NCBI GenBank assembly: GCA_021160865.1 | Contig: JAGHBS010000011.1 | Span: 1-7,402, forward strand | Reading direction: 5' to 3' | From: Planctomycetota bacterium | GTDB lineage: Bacteria; Planctomycetota; Phycisphaerae; SM23-33 | Length of the DNA: 7,402 bases | Shown here: one piece after another, positions 1 to 5,659 of the stretch | Layout of the letters: each line of letters opens with the position of its first letter | Numbering within the stretch: position 1 is the stretch's first letter | Made by a program: the position numbers and the translations under genes | The notes under the pieces: generated by a model | The model's database searches: none | The model's input: only the letters and a program-made list of their open reading frames with translations | What the model was told of the DNA's origin: nothing

Positions 1-1
1 G

Positions 2-454
2 GTTGGACTTACAGGTCTGGATAAGGCGCTTCAAGCCATCAGGCAGGGAACCGCTCCTGAAGATGAGCAGTTGGACTTACCTGGCAGATTTGAACAATTC
101 TTTCATGAGGATCAGGAAATAATCCCTGCCGTCGGAGATGCCTTACTGGCAGGGAATGTTGATGCAATAGGACCGCTGGTGGACGAATCCCATCGTAATG
201 CCCAGAAGTGGCTAAACAATGTAATCCCCGAAACAGATTTTCTTTACCGATCAGCCCGGCAGCTCGGAGCAGTAGCGGCATCATATTTCGGGGCAGGTTT
301 TGGTGGGTCGGTCTGGGCAATGGTAGAAAAAAGCGATGCTGAAAATTTTAGAATTGCTTGGGAGCGCGCATATGAAGGGCATTTCCCTGAACACGCTGAA
401 AAAGCCGAATTCTTCCTGACCAAACCTGGCAAACCAGCCTCAATCATATCATGA
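2..454 (+). CDS. Galactokinase-family (GHMP kinase) protein, C-terminal part; 5' end outside the window
   Basis: The frame is open from the left edge, so this is the last 150 residues of a longer protein. The glycine-rich motif FGAGFGGSVWAMV, about 55 residues from the end, matches the C-terminal GHMP motif of galactokinases (usually TGAGFGGC followed by a hydrophobic strand). It is preceded by DESHRNAQ and by IPETDFLYRSARQLGA, which fit the conserved SH and PE-D-L-A segments of that family. The family phosphorylates sugars, classically galactose at C1, in the cytoplasm using ATP. The N-terminal substrate signature and the ATP-binding loop lie outside the window, so the substrate cannot be confirmed; another sugar or a GHMP paralogue is possible. 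The motif has Ser where many galactokinases have Cys. An internal TTG at 71 is not the start, because homology-like sequence continues upstream of it. Confidence 0.8.
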   Translation, partial: VGLTGLDKALQAIRQGTAPEDEQLDLPGRFEQFFHEDQEIIPAVGDALLAGNVDAIGPLVDESHRNAQKWLNNVIPETDFLYRSARQLGAVAASYFGAGFGGSVWAMVEKSDAENFRIAWERAYEGHFPEHAEKAEFFLTKPGKPASIIS

Positions 455-524
455 TGCACTCAAACTTATCCATGCCCCCTAACTCACATTCATTAACGAT
501 GTCAATAGGGCCTTTGGGCTTTCT

Positions 525-1199
525 CTACCGCATTACCCACTCTTTTTTTATCGGCTTGAGGACTATATTCGCTCTACCAGCAGGTTCACCAGGCAAGCGA
601 TACTGCAAATGAAGCGTCTTCGAAAGAATTGCAATATTAGTAACTTTTTCAATAGGTTTTCCATCCTTGCCGATAACCGTGACCTTTGTAGGAACGGGCA
701 ATTTTATCTCTACTCGCTCGCCGCTCAGACCTGCGATAAATACATCGAACGCCCTTGCTTTGGGATCAATATCAGGCCAAATGGCTACCCCGTCTTTGGC
801 ATTGTCTTCACCTTGAAGCAATGGTCCGGTAATCCCTGCCATGCTCATCAACAGAGGGTTATTATGACGGCTTTGAATAGCATGAAAGACCTCGCTGGGA
901 ACATGCTTACCAGCACGATACACCTTGCCAGTGTCGGTGTAGAGGATGAACTCCGGAACAAATATCCGATCCGCACCGGTGCGATTGGTGACCGTGTAAA
1001 GCATGTACCAGTAGGTTCTCGCCTTGCTTTCACCGGGCAAACGAAGCGTGATACAGCGAGGCGATTGATATTCAAACTCAAGTTGCCAACTTGTCGGAAC
1101 GATACTTGGCTTGGGGTAAGAACCAGCCTTAATTGCAGAAATAAACACACCGCTAACCAAAGTAATAATCAACGACGAAATTATAGCACGATGTTTCAC
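525..1199 (-). CDS. Secreted hypothetical protein with N-terminal signal peptide
   Basis: This 224-residue protein belongs to no family I can name. It begins with a typical Sec signal peptide: basic MKHR, a hydrophobic core over about residues 6-22, and probable cleavage near AIKA-GS (residue 25). The mature part, about 200 residues, looks beta-rich and has no cysteine pairs or membrane segments beyond one Cys at 49. Distinctive stretches are SWQLEFEY (37-44), YWYMLYTVTNRTGADRIF (63-80) and LLQGEDNAKDGVAIWPDI (127-144); the pattern of 'TVTN-TG-D' followed by 'FILYTDTGKV' resembles an Ig-like or transglutaminase-adjacent beta fold, but that is only an impression. The start is a GTG at 1197-1199, supported by an AGGAG ribosome site (plus-strand 1207-1211) seven bases upstream. 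It is divergent from the GNAT gene and shares its control region. Similar-looking secreted proteins occur in planctomycetes, as recalled and not checked. Confidence 0.82.
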   Translation of the reverse strand: MKHRAIISSLIITLVSGVFISAIKAGSYPKPSIVPTSWQLEFEYQSPRCITLRLPGESKARTYWYMLYTVTNRTGADRIFVPEFILYTDTGKVYRAGKHVPSEVFHAIQSRHNNPLLMSMAGITGPLLQGEDNAKDGVAIWPDIDPKARAFDVFIAGLSGERVEIKLPVPTKVTVIGKDGKPIEKVTNIAILSKTLHLQYRLPGEPAGRANIVLKPIKKEWVMR

Positions 1200-1246
1200 G
1201 GCAAAACTCCTAAACTATTATCTGACCATCCAAAAACAACGATAAA

Positions 1247-1275
1247 ATTGTCCATTGACAACACTGTCTTGTCAA
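1247..1275 (-). promoter_or_regulatory. Sigma70-type promoter match for the secreted-protein gene
   Basis: Read on the minus strand, a perfect -35 TTGACA (1270-1275) is followed after 17 bases by GACAAT (1247-1252), a 4/6 match to TATAAT that keeps the key A2 and T6. Transcription would begin near 1240, giving a leader of about 40 bases with the AGGAG site. Both hexamers lie inside the heptad repeat, so a repeat-binding regulator would compete with RNA polymerase. A later GATAAT (1217-1222) has no good -35. Confidence 0.5.
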
Positions 1276-1289
1276 TCATCAATTGTCAT
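1248..1289. repeat. Heptad-phased direct repeat (TTGTCAA-like) with embedded inverted repeat; candidate operator
   Basis: Six consecutive 7-base units run through this stretch: TTGTCCA, TTGACAA, CACTGTC, TTGTCAA, TCATCAA, TTGTCAT. Five of the six match TTGTCAA at five or more of seven positions. Within it, ATTGACAA (1254-1261) and TTGTCAAT (1269-1276) form a perfect 8-bp inverted repeat with a 7-base spacer. It covers the -35 and -10 matches of the minus-strand gene and the -10 of the plus-strand gene, the usual position of an operator in a divergent control region. The 7/14-base spacing differs from the 11-base spacing of Pho boxes. Confidence 0.5.
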
Positions 1290-1292
1290 AAT
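1284..1292 (+). promoter_or_regulatory. Extended -10 promoter match for the GNAT gene
   Basis: The bases TGTCATAAT form an extended -10 element (TGn followed by CATAAT, 5/6 to TATAAT). The -35 position (1264-1269, CTGTCT, 17 bases upstream) is only 3/6, which an extended -10 can tolerate. Transcription would start near 1299, about 30 bases before the ATG at 1331. The TG comes from the last heptad of the repeat. Confidence 0.4.
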
Positions 1293-1330
1293 GAATATCT
1301 TACACTTTTCAAATCAGGAATTACATTATT

Positions 1331-2260
1331 ATGTTCACCATCGAATCCGTTCAACCTAAGCATTATGAGGAGGCATTGAGACTCATATTCACCACCGTTA
1401 ATAATCGCCGCACCTCGATACCAGCAAGTCTACGTGCTATAGTATCACTTTTGAATAGCAAGCGGTGCAATCTCTACTGGGTGAGGCAACGAGCTCGAAT
1501 TATTGCTGCTGGTATCGCAATTCATAATCCTGGCAGGGTTGCTATCATTTACCACTCCCGATGCCTTACTGTAAATGACATTATCCCGTTTTCACTGCTG
1601 ATTGGTAATTTAGCACGTTCAGCCCTTCTCGAAGGCGCCGACATTGTAGAAGTTCTACTCACTCATCCGAGCAACGCAGAGGTCCAGGCGTTGAAAACGG
1701 CAGGCTTCGTACACCTTGCCCGCTTGATACACATGAGTAGACCTATCGAAAATCTTACCCTCGCACAATCCCAATCTGACGAATTGGAGTGGAATCATTT
1801 CAACCCTGGCGATGAAAACAAACTCGCAAAGATGCTCTCCGAAATGCTTGTAGATTCGCTTGATTGTCCTGCAATGCAGGGCTTACGAAAAGTCGAAGAC
1901 ATTATCGAAGGATACAAGGCGTCGGGCATCTTCAGGGCTGATAGCTGGTGGCTACCGCAATGGAAAGGAAACGAGATCGGCTGCATTCTAATGAATGATT
2001 CAATCGTTGAGGAGCAAACCTCCTTCATTGTATATCTTGGTGTAATACCACGCTGGCGGCGGATGGGATTTGCCCGTGCAATGCTTCGCCATGCATTTCA
2101 ATATGCCTATCAACGCGGGATGAAAAATATTTCCCTCTCAGTCGATGCCAGAAACACCCCTGCCATTAGACTTTACCATCAGGAAGGATTTACCCCGCTA
2201 AAGCAACAGGATGTCTTCATAACCTACATCGATGCAAAGAAACAATCACCGCCCCAATGA
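1331..2260 (+). CDS. Tandem-domain GNAT N-acetyltransferase
   Basis: The 309-residue product looks like two GNAT folds in series. The C-terminal one (about 150-300) is intact: YLGVIPRWRRMGFARAML (235-252) is motif A, with the acetyl-CoA-binding R-R-M-G-F-A loop, and the segment SVDARNTPAIRLYHQEGF (270-287) is motif B. The N-terminal half (about 1-140) has only a worn version of the same architecture; its end, with THPSNAEVQALKTAGF (111-126), resembles a motif B, but no pyrophosphate loop is visible, so it is probably inactive and structural. Such transferases move an acetyl group from acetyl-CoA to an amine in the cytoplasm; the substrate cannot be read from sequence. The layout, with a degenerate first and active second domain, recalls mycothiol synthase (MshD), but mycothiol is an actinobacterial thiol and this is not a functional assignment. 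The ATG is preceded by AGGAA (1316-1320), ten bases away. Confidence 0.85.
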   Translation: MFTIESVQPKHYEEALRLIFTTVNNRRTSIPASLRAIVSLLNSKRCNLYWVRQRARIIAAGIAIHNPGRVAIIYHSRCLTVNDIIPFSLLIGNLARSALLEGADIVEVLLTHPSNAEVQALKTAGFVHLARLIHMSRPIENLTLAQSQSDELEWNHFNPGDENKLAKMLSEMLVDSLDCPAMQGLRKVEDIIEGYKASGIFRADSWWLPQWKGNEIGCILMNDSIVEEQTSFIVYLGVIPRWRRMGFARAMLRHAFQYAYQRGMKNISLSVDARNTPAIRLYHQEGFTPLKQQDVFITYIDAKKQSPPQ

Positions 2261-2332
2261 GTACCACGTTATTACTGTCTTATAGGGCAAGATTGGAGGT
2301 AAGTGCTTCTTTCTATGAAGATTGTAATAAAC

Positions 2333-2363
2333 GGTGAATTAATTGTGAATAACCGGTGGACGA
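2333..2363 (-). repeat. Helically phased DnaA-box array, three units at 11-bp steps
   Basis: Three same-direction 9-mers start at 2333, 2344 and 2355: GGTGAATTA, TGTGAATAA and GGTGGACGA. As minus-strand boxes they read TAATTCACC (two mismatches to TTATTCACA), TTATTCACA (perfect) and TCGTCCACC (three mismatches). The 11-bp step is about one helical turn, so DnaA molecules would sit side by side on one face. This fits one strong site seeding filling of weak sites. The outer two are weak on their own. Confidence 0.4.
2344..2352 (-). promoter_or_regulatory. DnaA box (TTATTCACA)
   Basis: The plus strand reads TGTGAATAA, so the minus strand reads TTATTCACA, a full match to TTATNCACA. It is the central and strongest unit of the 11-bp phased array. 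Confidence 0.6.
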
Positions 2364-2411
2364 AAAAAAACTTTGCTTTCCAAGTTTGTATCCTGACAAG
2401 CGTTGCTTCAT

Positions 2412-2420
2412 TGTGGATAA
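2412..2420 (-). promoter_or_regulatory. DnaA box (TTATCCACA, perfect)
   Basis: The plus strand reads TGTGGATAA, giving the high-affinity consensus TTATCCACA on the minus strand. It ends 20 bases before the TTGACA of the putative dnaA promoter, a position from which bound DnaA could affect transcription of its own gene. Confidence 0.7.
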
Positions 2421-2440
2421 GAAATCCTCAAAAAGGTGTA

Positions 2441-2468
2441 TTGACATAGTTTTGTAGGAAAGTAGATT
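2441..2468 (+). promoter_or_regulatory. Putative dnaA promoter
   Basis: A perfect -35 TTGACA (2441-2446) is followed after 16 bases by TAGATT (2463-2468), a 4/6 -10 that keeps T1, A2 and T6. The start would be near 2475, leaving a leader of about 200 bases that includes a third DnaA box and a hairpin. The -10 is modest, so another start nearer the gene is possible. Confidence 0.4.
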
Positions 2469-2533
2469 TACTCACGCCAGCTGGCAATTCGAAAAGATAG
2501 GGAGCTGATGAAGCCGGTACGAAAGTCTTGAAC

Positions 2534-2542
2534 TTATCCACC
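2534..2542 (+). promoter_or_regulatory. DnaA box, 8/9 match (TTATCCACC), opposite orientation
   Basis: TTATCCACC differs from the consensus only in the last base. It faces the other two boxes and lies downstream of the putative dnaA promoter, where bound DnaA could block transcription. Confidence 0.5.
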
Positions 2543-2582
2543 GGCAAGCATGGAGGCGAATCTTCAAGGGCAACGGAGGCCA

Positions 2583-2600
2583 GCCGTTTGAAAAAACGGC
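2583..2600 (+). other. Perfect 7-bp hairpin with GAAA tetraloop in the dnaA leader
   Basis: GCCGTTT (2583-2589) pairs with AAACGGC (2594-2600) around the loop GAAA (2590-2593), a stable GNRA tetraloop. No run of T follows on the plus strand, so it is not a standard terminator. In the dnaA messenger it would lie 78 bases before the ATG, and could stabilise the leader or affect processing. Confidence 0.45.
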
Positions 2601-2678
2601 ACACATTGGAAAGTCTAAATCTGAAGGTATGGTTTTAGTCGTCTTTGATAGGGTGTTTTCTTGTACGAGGGATTTGCA

Positions 2679-4106
2679 ATGACCACTGATGGAACGATGC
2701 GTGTACAAACAGACCCAGCAAAACCAGTCCTCTTAGCCCTACGAAAACGGATAGGGCCGCAAAAGTTCAATGCGTGGTTCAATAGCAGCACCTCCATATC
2801 AATCAATGATGGGGAGATGAAAGTTATCGTCGCCAATCCTTTCATCGCAGGATGGATTGAAAGCCATTTTGTTGACGATCTGGCATCGGCATGCAACGAG
2901 ATTACCGGCAAGCGTCCCCGTATCGCAATCTCGGTCGATCCTGCCCTCAATCAACGACTTCACAGAGGTCAACGCAACCTGCAAGCAAGCCTCGTTAAAC
3001 GAAATACAAACGGCACCACCCGCGGACATCGAAAAGTCGAAACGAAATTGCGATACAGATTTGAAGATTTCGTGGTTGGTCCATCCAATCAACTTGCTTA
3101 TTCAGCAGCCGTTATGGTCGCCACCCAGCAAAGCGTGCCCTTCAATCCCTTATTCATTCACGGTGCCTGTGGGGTTGGAAAAACACATTTACTTCAAAGC
3201 ATCTGCAATGCCGTCGCTGAAAATAATGATAAAAAAATCCTATGGAAATACATCACTGCAGAACAATTCACCAATGAATTCATCCATAGTATCAGGAACA
3301 AGAAAACAGAATCATTCCGCAAGGCATATCGACAACTCGATATCCTTGTAATCGACGATGTCCACTTTCTTGCTGCCAAAAAGGCAACGCAAGAAGAATT
3401 CCTGCATACCTTCAATACCATCGCCGGTGCAAAAAAGAAAATCGTGATGGCATCTGACGCTCACCCACGGATGCTCGGCAAGCTCACCAAGCAACTCATC
3501 AGCCGATTCCTCTCAGGGATGGTTGTGAAAATTGATCCCCCTGATCAGGAGACCCGTATAAAGATTCTTCAACGAATTGCTGAAAGATTGAAACTTGAAG
3601 TTCCTGATGAAATACTTCACTACATCTCGTTGCATATTCATGGCTCGGTACGTGAACTGGAGGGTGCGCTGGTGAAGTTATCAGCCCTGTTTGAACTTTC
3701 CGGCGGCACGGTCACCTTGGAGATGGCAAGAGAAGCATTGGCTGATTATCTTGCACGGACTGATAGCGCTATTACGCTCGGACAAATTGAAACGGTTGTG
3801 TCAGCATTTTTCGGTATCACACCTGCTGATATCCATTCGACCCGACGAACTCATACCGTCAGCCTTGCCCGGGCGATAGTGATGTTTCTCACCCGACGCT
3901 ATACCAGAATGAGTTTCCCCGAAATCGGTCAACTCACCGGCAAGAACCACTCCTCGGTCGTCCTGGCCGTTCAGAGAATTGAAAAGATGCTTGCTGAGAA
4001 TCAAACCTGCAGATGGATGACACCTGCAGGAGCAAAGAGTAAAAAGGCGAGGGAACTTCTCGACCTACTTACAAAGCAAATTGAAAACCACAATAGCTGC
4101 CGATAA
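2679..4106 (+). CDS. dnaA: Chromosomal replication initiator protein DnaA
   Basis: The 475-residue protein has the standard four-part DnaA layout. Domain I is about residues 1-85 (LLALRKRIGPQKFNAWF region, for DnaB/DnaA contacts); a basic, low-conservation linker follows (about 92-120). The AAA+ domain has Walker A GACGVGKTH (162-170), Walker B LVIDDVHFL (223-231), sensor I ASD (258-260), a probable arginine finger in SRF (275-277) and sensor II GSVRELEGAL (322-331). The C-terminal DNA-binding domain (about 365-475) has the signature from RTHTVSLARAIV to LAVQRIEK. DnaA binds ATP, assembles on DnaA boxes and opens oriC. The recognition loop reads GKNHSS where E. coli has GGRDHTT, and the stretch seems one residue shorter. 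I chose the ATG at 2679 because GAGG (2667-2670) lies eight bases upstream; an in-frame TTG at 2661 would add six residues. dnaN does not follow. Confidence 0.97.
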   Translation: MTTDGTMRVQTDPAKPVLLALRKRIGPQKFNAWFNSSTSISINDGEMKVIVANPFIAGWIESHFVDDLASACNEITGKRPRIAISVDPALNQRLHRGQRNLQASLVKRNTNGTTRGHRKVETKLRYRFEDFVVGPSNQLAYSAAVMVATQQSVPFNPLFIHGACGVGKTHLLQSICNAVAENNDKKILWKYITAEQFTNEFIHSIRNKKTESFRKAYRQLDILVIDDVHFLAAKKATQEEFLHTFNTIAGAKKKIVMASDAHPRMLGKLTKQLISRFLSGMVVKIDPPDQETRIKILQRIAERLKLEVPDEILHYISLHIHGSVRELEGALVKLSALFELSGGTVTLEMAREALADYLARTDSAITLGQIETVVSAFFGITPADIHSTRRTHTVSLARAIVMFLTRRYTRMSFPEIGQLTGKNHSSVVLAVQRIEKMLAENQTCRWMTPAGAKSKKARELLDLLTKQIENHNSCR

Positions 4107-4174
4107 AAGACCGCTTCGATAAACAATTATTCAATCATCGAGATTGCAAAATCACCACTGCAAAGCGGGGTCTT
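4107..4174 (+). terminator. Split inverted repeat immediately after dnaA; possible terminator or mRNA end structure
   Basis: AAGACC then GCTT (4107-4116), starting right after the dnaA stop, pairs with AAGC (4163-4166) and GGTCTT (4169-4174), with a two-base GG bulge between: ten pairs enclosing 46 bases. The loop has a further small CGAT/ATCG pairing (4117-4120 with 4137-4140). No T-run follows, so it is not a classical rho-independent terminator. Confidence 0.3.
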
Positions 4175-4204
4175 CCAAAATTATCCTGCTGGCTTTTACT
4201 TGGC

Positions 4205-4236
4205 AAAGCATGCATAATAGTAAAGCATGCATAATA
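4205..4236. repeat. 15-bp tandem direct repeat upstream of glutamate dehydrogenase; candidate operator
   Basis: AAAGCATGCATAATA occurs exactly at 4205-4219 and again at 4222-4236, a 17-base period. Each copy contains the palindromes GCATGC and ATGCAT and ends in a -10-like CATAAT. The second copy ends 35 bases before the gdh ATG, where transcription is expected to start. A TTGGCA (4200-4205, 5/6 to -35) abuts the first copy, but spacing to either CATAAT is wrong (7 or 24 bases), so the promoter is unresolved. The repeat may be a two-site binding element or a local duplication. Confidence 0.55.
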
Positions 4237-4271
4237 TCGTACTTGTTGGAAAATGCAGATGAGGTAAGAAA

Positions 4272-5534
4272 ATGAGCAATAAAAATTCGATACTTTCAAC
4301 GGCATTGGCTAACTATGATCGTACCGCCCAGATGCTTCAAGGTGAGGTTGACTCGGATTTGCTTCTGAAGATACGGCAGCCCAAGGAGCGGATTGAGGTA
4401 ACCCTTGGCCCGCTACTTGGTGATAATAAACTCCATTTGTTCAAGGCGTTTGTTGTTCGGCATAGCGAGGCAATGGGACCTGCAAAGGGCGGCATCCGAA
4501 TGACCGACTCAGTCAGCATCGATGACGTAACCGGCCTGGCAATGGAGATGACATGGAAATGTGCGTTGATAGGCGTACCGTTCGGGGGAGGAAAAAGTGG
4601 CATCGTTGCTGACCCAGCAAAACTCACAAAGCATGATAAGGAAATTATTATTCGAAGTTTTGCCCGAAATGCTCTCAGACACATCGGCCCGCAGGTGTAT
4701 GTACCGGCTCCTGATATGGGAACAAACGAGCAAGATATGGGTTATATCAAGGATGCAATTTCATTCTCGATGGGCAAAGCTACCACCCAAGGCTGCTATG
4801 TAACTGGAAAACCCGTCATTCTTGGTGGAATTCCGGGTAGGCGTGAAGCCACCGGCAACGGCGTGGTTATCTGCATAACCGAAGCATTCAAAACGATGGA
4901 TATGAAAATTCGCGGCGCCACCGCAATCGTGCAAGGTTTCGGAAACGTTGGTTCAGTAGCAGCGATAGGGCTTCATCGTCTTGGTGTGCGCATCGTGGCT
5001 GTAAGCGATTTGTACGGTGCAGTCGCTGATGAAAAAGGACTCGACATCGAGGCATTAATCGAACACACAAAAAGGACGGGCTCGGTCAAAGACTTCCCGC
5101 AAGGCAGGCAAATCGACGGAAAGAAGATGCTGGAGATGCCCTGCGACGTGCTTGTACCGGCAGCAGCGGCAAACCAGATAACCGCTGATAACGCACCCAA
5201 CATCAAGGCGAAAATCATCGCTGAAGGCGCCAACGGCCCGACCAGTCCGCAAGCTGATGAAATACTCACCAAGCGAGGCATATTTACCATACCGGATATT
5301 CTCTGCAATGCTGGTGGAGTATTTGTTTCGTACCTCGAGTACACCCAGGAAACCCAGCAAGAGCAGATGACCGAAGAAGAAGTGAATGATCGCCTCAAAA
5401 AGCGGATGACCGAAAAATTTCATCAGGTGTACGAATTATCCCGCCAGCGAAAAATAACTATGCGCGAATCAGCTATGTATATCGGGGTCAAAAACGTCTG
5501 CCAAGCAATGATTGCACGCGGGTACTTATCGTAA
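4272..5534 (+). CDS. gdhA: Glutamate dehydrogenase (Glu/Leu/Phe/Val dehydrogenase family)
   Basis: At 420 residues this has the length of the hexameric bacterial/archaeal GudB/RocG-type enzymes. It interconverts glutamate with 2-oxoglutarate and ammonium using NAD or NADP in the cytoplasm, linking nitrogen and carbon metabolism. Visible family motifs in order are GPAKGGIRM (69-77, substrate-binding Lys72), MTWKCALIGVPFGGGKSG (93-110, with Lys96 and catalytic Lys108), PAPDMGT (145-151, Asp148), GGIPGRREATGNGV (185-198), the Rossmann loop GFGNVG (222-227), AEGANGPTSPQAD (317-329) and PDILCNAGGVFVSYLE (341-356). Leucine or phenylalanine dehydrogenases of the same superfamily are shorter (about 350-380) and lack the GPAKGG-type start. 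Coenzyme preference is not decidable; Asp246 after the second beta strand may matter. Ser109 replaces the common Gly in GGGKGG. The ATG has GAGG (4261-4264) seven bases upstream. Two direct repeats lie upstream, suggesting its own regulation. Confidence 0.95.
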   Translation: MSNKNSILSTALANYDRTAQMLQGEVDSDLLLKIRQPKERIEVTLGPLLGDNKLHLFKAFVVRHSEAMGPAKGGIRMTDSVSIDDVTGLAMEMTWKCALIGVPFGGGKSGIVADPAKLTKHDKEIIIRSFARNALRHIGPQVYVPAPDMGTNEQDMGYIKDAISFSMGKATTQGCYVTGKPVILGGIPGRREATGNGVVICITEAFKTMDMKIRGATAIVQGFGNVGSVAAIGLHRLGVRIVAVSDLYGAVADEKGLDIEALIEHTKRTGSVKDFPQGRQIDGKKMLEMPCDVLVPAAAANQITADNAPNIKAKIIAEGANGPTSPQADEILTKRGIFTIPDILCNAGGVFVSYLEYTQETQQEQMTEEEVNDRLKKRMTEKFHQVYELSRQRKITMRESAMYIGVKNVCQAMIARGYLS

Positions 5535-5620
5535 AGATGAGTAAATCAGAGATGAATTAATTGTTTGCTGAAACAACTCTCCCCCGTCAATGAATGATAT
5601 TTTCCAGCAAGGTCTTGTCT

Positions 5621-5644
5621 GGTTTCACCGCTACGGTGAAATCC
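5621..5644. terminator. Hairpin between the convergent gdh and tatA genes; possible bidirectional terminator
   Basis: TTTCACCG (5623-5630) and CGGTGAAA (5634-5641) form a perfect 8-bp stem with a CTA loop, extended by GG/CC pairs (5621-5622 with 5643-5644) past one bulged base. Lying between two converging genes, it could end both transcripts. Neither strand has a real T-run after the stem, so classical rho-independent action is uncertain. Confidence 0.45.
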
Positions 5645-5659
5645 TTCTAATGCTGCCTG

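Larger units (their letters stand above)
2261..2678. other. oriC: Candidate chromosomal replication origin (oriC) upstream of dnaA
   Basis: This 418-base stretch has no convincing gene. It holds two DnaA boxes matching the TTATNCACA consensus in full (2344-2352, 2412-2420), one 8/9 match (2534-2542) and two degenerate copies flanking the first box. An A+T-rich segment (about 2311-2352) next to the box array could be the DNA-unwinding element. In many bacteria oriC lies directly upstream of dnaA. It also contains a likely dnaA promoter and a leader hairpin. The limits are those of the neighbouring genes, not of the functional origin. An alternative is that the boxes serve only to autoregulate dnaA. 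Confidence 0.65.

Noticed and set aside
505..526. Possible small hairpin downstream of the galactokinase fragment
   Set aside because: Only three Watson-Crick pairs (GCC/GGC) plus wobble pairs; too weak to call a terminator.
42..840. Octamer TCCCTGCC seen four times on both strands (42-49, 123-130, 148-155, 833-840)
   Set aside because: All lie within coding sequence, two form an inverted pair by chance-like placement, and no repeats appear in the rest of the window in a clear pattern.
609..1379. Long open frame (256 residues) on the plus strand
   Set aside because: It lies antisense to the secreted-protein gene, which has a signal peptide and a good ribosome site, crosses the divergent promoter region and enters the GNAT gene in another frame. 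The product has no recognisable motif.
2315..2449. 44-codon open frame starting at an ATG with GGAGGT upstream
   Set aside because: The ribosome-like site is 14 bases from the ATG, the product looks random and the frame runs across the DnaA boxes, which are better explained as origin DNA.
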